A DNA stretch of 24,244 nucleotides from a virus. A model generated the notes under the pieces. That model was not told the origin of the DNA and did not search any database. It saw nothing but the letters and a program-made list of their open reading frames with translations. Made by a program: the position numbers and the translations under genes. Below, one piece after another: positions 14,092 to 24,000 of this stretch; position 1 is the first letter of the stretch, and each line of letters begins with the position of its first letter. The stretch covers positions 1 to 24,244 of the IMG/VR virus record IMGVR_UViG_3300025674_000380; one strand, given 5' to 3'.

Positions 14092-17000
14092 ATGGCAAAA
14101 GGTAAACAAAAGAAAAAAAGAAATAAAAAGTATAGACCTACTTATGTTACAGGTGGTAGAGTAGATATGTCTAAAGGTGGTAGAGTAGGTTTTCAAAGAG
14201 GAGGTCCTAAAAGACCCGGTGAACAAGAACCACCTGTTATGGTAGGTGAACCTGTACAGCCACCTAAAAAAGTAGGAGGACCAGTACCACCACCACAACC
14301 TACACCACAGCCTACACCACAACCTACACCACAGCCTACACCACAGCCTACACCACAGCCACAACCTTCTACTACTGTAGTTGATGTAAAAGATAAAGAT
14401 GACGGTGAAAATAAACAAGGAGTTGCTATAGGAGCTAGAAAAGTTATAAACGGATATTGGCATGTATGGACAGGAGATGATTGGGTCAATACAGGACAAG
14501 CTTATGAAAGTGGTGATGATGACGATAACGGTGATGGTGACGATGGTGGTAATGACGATGGTGGTGATGAAGAAGAAACTGAAGTCGATGAATTTGAAGG
14601 AATGACAGAGTTTCAAAAACAACAATTAGCTGAAAAAGAAAGAGGTCAAAGAGTCATTGAAACAGGTAGAAGTGCAGAACAAATAGCTGCAGGAATAATG
14701 CCTGAAGATATGCCAACAATACCTGAACCTGAAAAGATATCAAGAGAAGATACGGAAATCGCAAAAGAAGATGTACCTCAAATGGGAGAAACTGAAAGAG
14801 GTGTAGCTGTAGATGTAGATGATGTTGGTGCGGAAAAAGTAAAAACAGGAACAGCTAAAACAGCAGAAGCAACAACACAAGTTCAAATAGGTACAGATGC
14901 AGAAGGAAAGCCTATATATTCATCTCCCGGTGTAGCTGTTACAGCTCCTACTACAACTGTATCAGGAACTCAAGTAGCTGTAGATGCTGCAACAGGAACA
15001 CTATCACCAGAAGCACAAGCTTCAGTAGACGAAATAAGACAACTATCTGGAAACGCAGTAGCTGCTCAAATTGAAGATAGTATAATGAATGCTGCTAAAG
15101 CTGAAGATATAGATGGAGTTTTATCTGCAGGTGCATTTGCTCCAGAAGTAACAGGAGCTAAAGTACAAGTAGCTGCAACAGCCGATGCAGAAGCTAAAGA
15201 ACGTGAAGCTATTACAGGACAACCAGCTAATACTGGACAAGCTTCTCAAATTATAGGAACAGTAGGTTATGAAGCTGCACAACAAAGAGCAGTAAAAGGT
15301 GTTGAAGCTAAAGGTGCTGCTGCATCTATGGTAGCTGAAGTTGGTAATATACCACCAGAAATAGCTGCTGCTATTGTAGAAGACCCTGCAACTGTAGAAG
15401 CCCAAGTAGATACTAATCCTGTAGAAGTTAATGCTGCTATTGCTGCATTGCCTACAGAAGCTTTAGTATCTTCACAAATGGAAAATTTATTAGGTGGAAT
15501 GGAAGACGGTGAAGTTCCTATGTGGGCTAAACCTGCTGTCGATGCTATCAATGCAAGAATGGCACAAAGAGGTATGTCAGTTTCTACAGTGGGTAGAGAT
15601 AGTTTATTTAATGCTATTATTCAAAGTGCTATGCCAATAGCTCAAAGCAACGCACAAGCATTACAGACTAGAGCAGCTCAAAATTTAAGTAATGAGCAAC
15701 AAGCTAACTTACAACAAGCTACTCAAGAACAACAGTTAAGAATGCAAAACTTAGCTAATCGTCAAGATGCTGCAAGTCAGACTGCACAAATGTCTCAACA
15801 AATGAGAACAATGCAAAGTCAATTTAGACAACAAGCTGTAATGACTACTGCTGAACAACAGCAACAAACAAGAATGGCTAACTTGCAGAATCAACAACAA
15901 GCTGCATTAGTTAATGCTCAAAACCAACAACAAGCAAACATGGCTAATCTTGGTAATGAGCAACAAGTAAACATGGCAGAGCTTCAAATAGAAGCACAAG
16001 TTCAAGGAGCTAATCAAAGTGCAATTAACCAACAACGTATGTTGGAAATGCAAAATGCTGCTGATTTTTTATCTAAAAATGCTGGATTTAAACAGCAAAT
16101 GGATTTAGCTAATTTATCTAATGACCAGCAAATGAGACTTGCAAACTTGTCAGCTCTTAATCAAGCTGGTTCAGAAAATCTTACTGCTGCTCAACAGACA
16201 GAACTTGCAAATCTTAACAAACAAATGCAGGTTAATATTAAGAATGGTGAGTTAGCTCAATCAATGGGATTAGCTCAACTTAATGTTGACCAACAAAGAG
16301 CTATGCAAAATGCAAACATTGTTGCAAATATGGACATGGCAAACTTTAATGCTGACCAACAAAGAGTATTAGCTAATAGTAAATTTATGCAAACAGTAGC
16401 TATACAGAATATGTCAGCAGAACAACAACTGGTAATGCAACAAGCTACAGCTTTAGCATCACTTGATATGGCTGCTGTAGACCAAAGAACAAAGTTAGCT
16501 ATTAGTAATGCTCAAAACTTTTTACAAATGGATATGGCAAACTTATCAAATGAGCAACAAGCAAGTATGATGAGAAGTCAACAAGAACAACAAAGATTAT
16601 TATCAGACCAGTCTGCTATGAATGCTCAAGCACAGTTTAATGCTACAAGTGAAAATCAAGTTAATCAGTTTATGGCTAACTTAGAACAACAAAATAAACA
16701 GTTTAATGCATCTCAATTAAATGCGATGGAACAGTTTAACGTAGCTAATACAAACGCTGCTGAAGCTAGAAGAGTCGGTAATGAGTTTGAGGTTGAAAAA
16801 CTAGAAGCACAATTACAAAGTGATATGTCTAAATTCAATGCACAACAAGATTTTGCAAAAGAACAATTCAATACACAAAATGAAACAGTTATTGCACAGT
16901 CTAATGTAGAGTGGAGACGTAAAGCTAATACTGCAGACACTGCTGCTTTTAATGCTGTTAATCAACAAAATGCACAGAATGCTTTTGGTCTTACTGCTTC

Positions 17001-17193
17001 TGCTAATAATTTTTTATGGCAAGAGCTTAGAGACGAAGCAGACTTTGATTTTAAACGATGGGATAACGAACAACAACGTAAAGCTTCGTTACTTATAGCT
17101 GCTTTAGGAAACACTGAAGCTGTTAATAGAAAAGATGATTGGGATAATAACGTAGCAAGTATTGCTAGATTATTAGACGGGTGGTTAAGCTAA
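14092..17193 (+). CDS. Large Gln-rich coiled-coil protein, probable internal virion protein
   Basis: A 1033-residue protein in four parts. Residues 1-45 are basic with repeated Gly-Gly-Arg steps (TGGRVDMSKGGRVGFQRGGP). Residues 55-95 are Pro-rich and include five Pro-Thr-Pro-Gln units. Residues 95-175 contain a short WHVWTGDDWVNTG element and an Asp/Gly stretch (SGDDDDNGDGDDGGNDD). Residues 200-500 are Ala/Glu/Thr-rich with little order. From about 520 to 960 the sequence is a long Gln/Asn/Ala helix with recurring NLSNEQQ, ANLxNxQQ and DQQxxLAN steps, typical of an extended coiled coil. The C-terminus (WQELRDEADFDFKRWDNEQQ) is more conventional. I associate this kind of protein with internal-core or ejection proteins of marine podoviruses, but the function is inferred from order and composition; a structural fibre or tape-measure-like role is the alternative. 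It follows the promoter candidate. Confidence 0.7.
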   Translation: MAKGKQKKKRNKKYRPTYVTGGRVDMSKGGRVGFQRGGPKRPGEQEPPVMVGEPVQPPKKVGGPVPPPQPTPQPTPQPTPQPTPQPTPQPQPSTTVVDVKDKDDGENKQGVAIGARKVINGYWHVWTGDDWVNTGQAYESGDDDDNGDGDDGGNDDGGDEEETEVDEFEGMTEFQKQQLAEKERGQRVIETGRSAEQIAAGIMPEDMPTIPEPEKISREDTEIAKEDVPQMGETERGVAVDVDDVGAEKVKTGTAKTAEATTQVQIGTDAEGKPIYSSPGVAVTAPTTTVSGTQVAVDAATGTLSPEAQASVDEIRQLSGNAVAAQIEDSIMNAAKAEDIDGVLSAGAFAPEVTGAKVQVAATADAEAKEREAITGQPANTGQASQIIGTVGYEAAQQRAVKGVEAKGAAASMVAEVGNIPPEIAAAIVEDPATVEAQVDTNPVEVNAAIAALPTEALVSSQMENLLGGMEDGEVPMWAKPAVDAINARMAQRGMSVSTVGRDSLFNAIIQSAMPIAQSNAQALQTRAAQNLSNEQQANLQQATQEQQLRMQNLANRQDAASQTAQMSQQMRTMQSQFRQQAVMTTAEQQQQTRMANLQNQQQAALVNAQNQQQANMANLGNEQQVNMAELQIEAQVQGANQSAINQQRMLEMQNAADFLSKNAGFKQQMDLANLSNDQQMRLANLSALNQAGSENLTAAQQTELANLNKQMQVNIKNGELAQSMGLAQLNVDQQRAMQNANIVANMDMANFNADQQRVLANSKFMQTVAIQNMSAEQQLVMQQATALASLDMAAVDQRTKLAISNAQNFLQMDMANLSNEQQASMMRSQQEQQRLLSDQSAMNAQAQFNATSENQVNQFMANLEQQNKQFNASQLNAMEQFNVANTNAAEARRVGNEFEVEKLEAQLQSDMSKFNAQQDFAKEQFNTQNETVIAQSNVEWRRKANTADTAAFNAVNQQNAQNAFGLTASANNFLWQELRDEADFDFKRWDNEQQRKASLLIAALGNTEAVNRKDDWDNNVASIARLLDGWLS
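14299..14358 (+). repeat. Five 12-bp tandem units encoding PTPQ
   Basis: Five perfect or one-base-different units of CCTACACCACAR, in frame, encode (Pro-Thr-Pro-Gln)x5 in the N-terminal linker of the large Gln-rich protein (residues 70-89). Such units expand or contract easily without breaking the frame. The opposite strand reads as spurious Cys/Gly or Trp/Cys-rich frames because of this repeat. Confidence 0.93.
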
Positions 17194-17203
17194 AGGAAAT
17201 ATT

Positions 17204-18118
17204 ATGGGTAAATTAAGAAAAATTGGAAGAAAAATTAAAAGAGGATTTAAAAAATTAGGTAAAAAACTTAAAAAAGGTTTTGGTAAACTAGCTAAAGCTT
17301 TTGGAAAGTTAGGTCCTTTAGGTTCTATTGCACTTTCTTTTTTACTTCCGGGTATCAGTAATGTTTTAACGGGATGGCTAAGTAATATGGGACCTGTCGG
17401 TCAGTTTATTTTAGATGTTGGTTCTAAAATTCAAACCGGTGCAAACTGGGTTAAAGATGGAGTTGGTAGAGTTTTTAACAGAGTTACAGATGCTATTGAA
17501 TTTGGAATGAATAAAGTAAGCGGTGGTACAGTAGGTAGTGACTTTAGAAACTGGGTAAGTGAACAAACTAAAGGATTTATTGACCCATCTACACAAGGTG
17601 TTGAAGATATTAAAGTTCCGGGAGAAACTAAAATAATTGAAGGTTCAAGTGATTTTAGAAAAGACACTCAAGTTCCTGAAGTTTCAAGTGCTAGTGAAAT
17701 AACTCAACAAGCTAAAGATAGTGTTGCAGTAATGGATAAAAAAATAGAACAAATTAAAGCAGAAGCACCAACTATTAAACCAGATACAAGTATAAAAACA
17801 GCAAAATCTGAAACAACAAAATATCTTGATGAAGTTAAAGGACAATATGCATATATAAAACCTATTACAAAAGTAGGTGAAGGAATACTTCAAGATGAAA
17901 GTGATGCAGCTTATGCTGATTATTTAATGAAACAAGAAAATGCTCAAAGAGCTGGATTATTAGCAGAAGAATCTTTATCTATGGTTCCTACTAATACATA
18001 TGCTTATGCACCTCAAGATTTTATTGACATAAATAATTTAAATAATAATCCAAATGCAATAGCACAAATGACTTCAGGCTATGGTCTTATCTTAGAAGAT
18101 TTTTACGCAACAACATAA
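17204..18118 (+). CDS. Putative ejection protein with cationic membrane-active N-terminus
   Basis: A 304-residue protein of unknown family. The first 35 residues contain 16 Lys/Arg and no acidic residue, spaced as an amphipathic helix (GKLRKIGRKIKRGFKKLGKK, then repeated GK-hydrophobic steps). It runs directly into a hydrophobic Gly-rich stretch (LGSIALSFLLPGISNVLTGW), about residues 39-59. This resembles cationic antimicrobial peptides and similar N-termini I have seen in marine phage virion proteins. The rest is soluble-looking: Gly/Val/Asn repeats, an acidic and Lys-rich middle, then a helical C-terminus with ILQDESDAAYADYLMKQENA. It lies between two internal-virion-type genes, 10 bases from each. 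AAGGA six bases before ATG 17204 supports the start. Inferred role: inner- or outer-membrane penetration during DNA delivery. Confidence 0.72.
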   Translation: MGKLRKIGRKIKRGFKKLGKKLKKGFGKLAKAFGKLGPLGSIALSFLLPGISNVLTGWLSNMGPVGQFILDVGSKIQTGANWVKDGVGRVFNRVTDAIEFGMNKVSGGTVGSDFRNWVSEQTKGFIDPSTQGVEDIKVPGETKIIEGSSDFRKDTQVPEVSSASEITQQAKDSVAVMDKKIEQIKAEAPTIKPDTSIKTAKSETTKYLDEVKGQYAYIKPITKVGEGILQDESDAAYADYLMKQENAQRAGLLAEESLSMVPTNTYAYAPQDFIDINNLNNNPNAIAQMTSGYGLILEDFYATT

Positions 18119-18128
18119 AGGATAAAAC

Positions 18129-18752
18129 ATGGAAAGTAAAGCAATATCACCATTAATAGAGCAAACAGCTTTTGAAGCTCCAATACCGGGACAGTCTTTA
18201 ACTAATAGTCCTGAAAATAATTATGCTTGGGAAAAACCACCTGAAATGGTAGACTTAAATGTAGCTAGACAAAAGATATTTTTAAATTTATTAGAGCCTA
18301 AAAATCTAGAAGAAATTCAAAAGCTTATGATTAATGAAGTTCCAGTAGATGCTATAGCTCAAACAGTATTGGTTGAAGGATTTAGACAAGGTAAATTTAA
18401 TCCTGATTTAGCTTTACAATTATTAGAACCTACTATGTATATGTTATTAGCTATTGCTGAAAAATCTGGTATAGAGCCTACATTAGATGCAGCAGGTGAA
18501 GAAGATGATGAAGACCTTGATGAAGAAGAAGCTGCACAAGTAAGAAAAGATAGTAGCGAAACATTTATGAAAGACGGTGGTCAAAGATTCCAAGATGCTA
18601 GAGTCGCAAGACCTCAACCTGCTTCAGTTGGTCCAGATATAAAAGAACAATTAGATAAATTAGATGTAGAAAAAATGCAACAAAGTATTTTACAAAAACC
18701 TAAACCAGAACTACAATCACAAGAAAGTCTATTAGGTAAAACAGGAGTTTAA
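18129..18752 (+). CDS. Conserved virion-module protein with PIPGQSLT motif (207 residues)
   Basis: Function unknown. The N-terminal segment APIPGQSLTNSPENNYAWEK (about residues 18-37) followed by PPE is a signature I know from proteins in marine phage structural regions. A helical core (about 45-115) carries FLNLLEPKNLEEIQKLM and a hydrophobic helix with ALQLLEPTMYMLLAIAEKSG, which is probably buried rather than membrane-spanning. A very acidic stretch follows (EEDDEDLDEEEAAQV, about 122-137), then a Lys/Gln-rich disordered tail ending in LLGKTGV. AGGA lies seven bases before ATG 18129. It is packed between two putative ejection-protein genes with 10- and 2-base gaps, which suggests it is co-packaged with them or acts as their assembly partner. 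Confidence 0.75.
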   Translation: MESKAISPLIEQTAFEAPIPGQSLTNSPENNYAWEKPPEMVDLNVARQKIFLNLLEPKNLEEIQKLMINEVPVDAIAQTVLVEGFRQGKFNPDLALQLLEPTMYMLLAIAEKSGIEPTLDAAGEEDDEDLDEEEAAQVRKDSSETFMKDGGQRFQDARVARPQPASVGPDIKEQLDKLDVEKMQQSILQKPKPELQSQESLLGKTGV

Positions 18753-18754
18753 AA

Positions 18755-21070
18755 ATGGCTGATAATAGTATGGAAAATTTAATCAGTAACTATGGTGATA
18801 TGAGTATTGAAGAACTCGGAAGTTCTTTATTACAACGACAGTCAGATATAGCAGCAGAGAGAGCTAAACAAGCTAAAAAGAATAGAAGATTTCAACAAGC
18901 TATAGGTTTATTAACAGCAGGTCAAGCCATATTTAAAAATGCTACTCAAAAAAGATTAAAAGAATTAGATGACCTTCAAGCTTTTAATATGCAAGATAAT
19001 GTTGAACAATCTAAACAAATAAAAACTTTAGGTAGAATAGGTGCAAACATGCCAAATCAAGAATGGTTTGCAGAAAGAAAAGATAAAGATGTAAATACTA
19101 TAACTAAAGAAATATTAAATGATGATAGGTATGGTAAAAACTTACAACAAAATTTAGCTCCTGTTATTGATGCAGCTATTAAACAAGGTGTACCTGAAGA
19201 AGAATATGCTATGTTTAAATCAGGAACATCTGAATATGATACAGCTTTTCAACTTGGATTACATAATTTAATTAGTAATTATGTTTCTCCTCATGTTGAT
19301 GCTAAAGGTAATAAAACAGGTAAACGTAATTTTGAAATGTACGAAATTGAATTAAGAAAATTACTCAATGAAAAAGATTTAGATTCTGCAAAATTATTTG
19401 AACAAGCTATTGCTATTACACCGGGACGTTTAAATCAAGCTGAAAAAAGATATTATGCTAGATTAAAAAGTGAATATGCTAACAGAGGATATATTGAAAG
19501 TTTTAAAGATATATTTAAAAAAATAGGTAATAGAGAAGAACAACAAGGACGTTTTAATTTATTTAGAAATGTAGAACAAACCGATTTATATGGTTCTGAT
19601 ATAAATGATATTTTAACAACTTTAAATATTGAAGGTCCTTTAATTACTTCCATAGATAAATCATTAGCTCAATATAGAGGAAGTGCTACTCAAGCTTTAG
19701 TTAGTGCTAAAACAGACCCTGATTTAGTATCAAGAGCTAATACAGCTATAGAAACTTATGGTAGAAATTTAGGTAATAAAAGATTATATAATTCTGACAA
19801 TACTTTAAAAATGTCAATACGTGGCGAAGGAAACTGGAATAATCATATAGAAGATTTTACTGACTCTCAAAAACAAAAATTTGCTGAAGATGTAGCTGGT
19901 TTAGCTAATTCATTTCAAGATGATACAGATTTTGCTTTAGCTGTTTTTAGTTCTACATTAAAAGATAGAGGAGAAGAAGTTACTGATGATATGTTAGCAG
20001 AATTTTATCAAAAAATAACAGGTCCAGATAATGAAACTTATAGGTTAAATATTGCAATTGCTGTAGCAGCTAATGAAGGCTTTGCTGCTGGTGGTGGATT
20101 TTTAGGTAGAAAGCCTGAATACTATAGAGACAGTTTTGATACAGTAGCTCAAAAATATAAATACGATAGATTTAAAGGAAGCATACCTACATTATTAGGA
20201 GAAGGTATTTCTGTACCATCTCAAACTACTACAGGAAATTATCAAGAAGATGCTAGTTATTCTAAAATGGATAAAGACTCTAGAAAGATTGCATTCGATA
20301 ATCAATTAAAATTTATTGAGCAAAGTAAGTTAAGCCCTACTTCTAAAATGAAGTTAATAGAAAATTTATTTGAAAATGTAAGACAACCAGAATTTACAAC
20401 ACCTCAAGAATATTTAGAAGCTTATCCACCTGAAAGTAGAAAGCCACAATATAGATATGTTTATATGTCAGGACCTACTGGAGGATATACAGCTAGGATT
20501 CCTGTTAATATTCCTGAAAAAAAAAATAATGTAGTTGACGATAATCAACTAAGTGATTCTGTTTATAAAAATAAAGCTGTAGGTAAAAAAGTAACTTCAG
20601 AAGCTATAAATGCTATAGTAAATATGGGTTCAGAAAGTGAAAAAGATAAAAAAAATATAATAGGTTTTTTAAATGATACTGCTAATATAGAATCTAGTTA
20701 TGGAAAGCATCGTAATACTTTTACTAATAAATCAGGTGCTAGAGGAATTATGCAAATAGTACCTAGTCAATCTTTAGCAGAATTACAAAGAAGAATAGAT
20801 ATTAATAATCCAACAATGGTAAAATATAATGAAAAATTAAAATCAAATTTTAATATTGATTTAACCACAGTAACTGCAAAAGATTTAGAAATACCATTAG
20901 TTAATGTAGCAGTAGCTAGAGGATATTATATGATTTTTCCAGAACCTATTCCTACTGATAAAGTAAAACAAGCAGAGTATTGGTTGAAAAATTATAACAC
21001 AGGAGATGGGAATGCTACTGTAGATATATATTTAAAAAAGAACGGATACGAAAATTTAATTAAAACTTAA
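18755..21070 (+). CDS. Internal virion protein with C-terminal lytic transglycosylase domain
   Basis: A 771-residue protein that probably cuts peptidoglycan locally when ejected. Residues 1-580 are helical, charged and without a recognised domain, with a Gly-rich EGFAAGGGFLGRKPEYYRDS segment near 440. From about 610 to 765 it shows the soluble-lytic-transglycosylase pattern: catalytic Glu646 in NIESSYGKH, then GARGIMQI (about 661-668), NVAVARGYY with conserved small residues, and the YWLKNYNTGDG motif (about 741-751), equivalent to the AYNxG of the family. In T7 the comparable domain is at the N-terminus of gp16; here it is at the C-terminus of a medium-sized protein. An A10 run at 20517-20526 (codons 588-590) separates body and enzyme. 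The gene starts two bases after the previous stop, with AGGAG in that gene's last codons. Confidence 0.85.
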   Translation: MADNSMENLISNYGDMSIEELGSSLLQRQSDIAAERAKQAKKNRRFQQAIGLLTAGQAIFKNATQKRLKELDDLQAFNMQDNVEQSKQIKTLGRIGANMPNQEWFAERKDKDVNTITKEILNDDRYGKNLQQNLAPVIDAAIKQGVPEEEYAMFKSGTSEYDTAFQLGLHNLISNYVSPHVDAKGNKTGKRNFEMYEIELRKLLNEKDLDSAKLFEQAIAITPGRLNQAEKRYYARLKSEYANRGYIESFKDIFKKIGNREEQQGRFNLFRNVEQTDLYGSDINDILTTLNIEGPLITSIDKSLAQYRGSATQALVSAKTDPDLVSRANTAIETYGRNLGNKRLYNSDNTLKMSIRGEGNWNNHIEDFTDSQKQKFAEDVAGLANSFQDDTDFALAVFSSTLKDRGEEVTDDMLAEFYQKITGPDNETYRLNIAIAVAANEGFAAGGGFLGRKPEYYRDSFDTVAQKYKYDRFKGSIPTLLGEGISVPSQTTTGNYQEDASYSKMDKDSRKIAFDNQLKFIEQSKLSPTSKMKLIENLFENVRQPEFTTPQEYLEAYPPESRKPQYRYVYMSGPTGGYTARIPVNIPEKKNNVVDDNQLSDSVYKNKAVGKKVTSEAINAIVNMGSESEKDKKNIIGFLNDTANIESSYGKHRNTFTNKSGARGIMQIVPSQSLAELQRRIDINNPTMVKYNEKLKSNFNIDLTTVTAKDLEIPLVNVAVARGYYMIFPEPIPTDKVKQAEYWLKNYNTGDGNATVDIYLKKNGYENLIKT
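20517..20526 (+). other. A10 homopolymer at the body/transglycosylase boundary
   Basis: Ten A residues are read Glu-Lys-Lys-Asn. Insertion of one A (or a -1 shift) brings TAA immediately; loss of one A brings TAG two codons later. Slippage in either direction would release a protein of about 590 residues lacking the enzyme domain. A second run of eight A lies at 20648-20655. Alternatively this is simply A-rich coding sequence. Confidence 0.6.
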
Positions 21071-21074
21071 AATA

Positions 21075-24000
21075 ATGAGAATACCCTTTGGTCAACCTAC
21101 AAGTTCAATTGTAGATTTATATAACGAACTAACTCAAGACGAGACTCAAAAGCCTCAAGAAATGCAAGAGGGAGTTAGTCCTCTTTATCAACAAATACCT
21201 GAAGTAAAACCTGATGAAATACAACAGGCTAAAGATTCTATTGTTGGTAATATTCAAAAACAAATTGAAGAAACTGTAACACCTCCAAGTACTGTTAAAA
21301 CTAAAAAAAGTTTAACAGAGTTAGCTAATGATGAAGAGTTTTCCATGAGAGCTGAAAGATTCTTAGAAGGTATTGAAAGTAATGAAAACATATTTGAATA
21401 TCTTAGAGATGCTGAATACAGTTTAAGTGCTGCAGCTACTCGTTCTTTTCAAACAGGTAAATGGACTGACGAACAAAAAGACGATTATGTTTATTTACAG
21501 AATGCATTTAGAAATGCAGACCTTAAAGGCTTTAGAGAACATTTTGGTTTAGTAAAAGATTTAGCAGGTGATTTACTTTTAGACCCATTAAATATTTTAG
21601 CTGCTGTTTTTGCAATACCAACTGCAGGTGCTAGTGTAGCTAGTCGTGCTGCTTTAGGTGCTGCAGCTCAACAAAGCATGAAAGCTTTTACTAAGTCTAA
21701 ATTAAAAAAAGCAATTACTAAAGGTACTGCAAAAGACTTTGCTTTATTCGGAGCTGCTGAAGGAATGGCTTGGGAAGGTCTACATAATTATTTTATGCAA
21801 GACATGAATGTCGATTTAGATTTAATTGATGCTATAGATTTATCTGAACTAAGTGCTTCCGCATTAATCGGTGGTACAATAGGTGCTGGTATTGGTGGAG
21901 CTGTTGGTGTAGGTATGGGTAGAAAATATTCTAGATTAGCAGAAAAAGAATTTAGATATGCTAATGAAGATGCATTTGGATTTGTAGGACCACAACAAAG
22001 AAAAGTAGAATTAGAACAATGGGAGATTGAACAAGCTTCTAAAAATCCTTTAAACTTAGATGAAGAATTTGTAGGACCTACACAAGAATTTGTTGGACCT
22101 TTACCAGAAACAGATTTTTTAAACAGACCATCTTTTTCACAAAGATTTAAAGAACGATTAAAAAAGAAAGTTCCATTTGATACTAGTAAAAGAAAAAGAC
22201 AACATCAATTAAATGTATTAATAGCTAAAACAACAGGTAAAGCTACTACAGAATTTTTAGAATACGCTAAAGACTCACCGGCATTACAAAACTTTTTAAG
22301 AAAAATAAGATACGACTATGATGTTGGTCTTATTACTGAAGGTGAAAGAAGTGTTAAAAAAGCTAAATTAAATGATGGTACTGAAAGTAAATGGTCTTTT
22401 GGTGAATTTGTTGGAAGACAGTTTGGTAAATATCATTATGGATTAAACAAAGCTTTAAATACTTTATATAGAACTGGTTGGTCTGCTCGTATAGTAACAG
22501 AACAAAACGATACTTTATATGCTTTATTATCTGATAAAAATATTGGTATTAAAAGAGGTGAAGGTAAAGTTAGTATAGATACTCTTTTAGAAAGAGGAGA
22601 ATATACTTCAAAAATTAATGACGTACCTAAAGTGTTTAAAATTGATGCTGATGTTGCTGATGCTTATAAAGGTGTTAGAGCATTACTAGATAAGTCTTTT
22701 GATGAAGCACAGGCATTAGGTTTATTTAAAACAGGTACTATTAATAAAGGCGGATTCTTTCCAAGACTTTATAAGTTTGATGTCCTTTCTAAAAAGCCAG
22801 ATGTTTTTGCACAAAAGTTAATTAGAGCAGGACATGCAGACCCTGATAATTCATTAATTGAAATTGATATAGTATTAGAAGATGGAACTAAAACTAAAGG
22901 TACTCCTGCTGATGCTAAGACTATGGATGATGAAATATTCCAGTTAAGTAAAAAATATCAAGTAACTAGTTTTGAGGACTTAGCTAAAAAAGAATTAGAC
23001 GTAGATGTAGCTGCTGGAAGAAGAACAACTTATACTCAAAAAGAATTAGAAACTACAGCTAAAGAATTAAAAGCTAAAGAAATTGTTCAAGGAATGATTG
23101 ATGAAAGATATACTCCTTATGAATTAAGAAAAGCAGGTGCTAATAATTCTTTAGGATTTTTTCAAGCTAGAAGATTTAATAATATAAAAGATAGTGATAT
23201 TGCAGAATTTTTAGAAACAGATGTTCAACAAGTATTAGAAAATTATTTTACTAATATGGCACAATCTCAAGGACGTAAAAAATATTTTGGAAATACTATA
23301 AGAGAATTTGAAACTGAAAGACAATTAATAAAAAATGAGTTAATGGAATCAGCTTTAAAAAGAGGTTTAAATAAAACAGAAGCTAGACAAGAAGCTGAAG
23401 AAATTGCAAAGAATATAGGAGATGTATTTCAAAAAGTTACTGGATTAGAAACTTATCAAAATAGTGTATTTAGAAATACAAAAATGGGTAGAGGATTTAG
23501 TGATGCTACTAAGTTAATACAACAGATGGCTCATTTACCTTTTGCAACTATTTCTAGTATAACAGAACCATTAATTTTATTAAGTCGTGCAAATCCCGGA
23601 GATGTAAAAGAAACTGCAAGAAGTATAGGTACAAGTATTGTATCAGAAGGTAAAAATACTTTTAAAAGATTATTTCAAAATCTTGAAAGAAGTAGTTTTG
23701 GTGGTTTAAAAAAAGGTAAAAAGATAAAAGGTTTTGAAGATGTTAATGATGAAACATGGGCAGAGCTTTATCAAACTGGATTAGCTTTAGAACAAGCAGT
23801 ACAAGAAAGGATTGAAGGATTAGCTGGTGAAGCATTAGGTAGTAAAAAACTTAGAAGCCTTCAACAAATGTTTTTTAAAACAAACTTACTTACACAATGG
23901 ACAAAAGCTGTTCAACTTGCTGCATTTACTACAGGTAAAAGATTAATAAAACAAAATGCAGAACAATTATATTATGGTAAAACTTTAGTTGGTAGAAAAT

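Noticed and set aside
13891-14625. A 244-residue minus-strand frame opposite the start of the Gln-rich gene
   Set aside because: Composition is dominated by Trp-Cys-Arg-Leu repeats, the mirror of the PTPQ codons, and by Ile/Thr/Ser runs. No ribosome site, and it spans two well-supported + strand genes.
18024-18052. TTGACA at 18024 as a promoter for the 207-residue gene
   Set aside because: No acceptable -10 at 16-18 bases spacing; it lies inside coding sequence.
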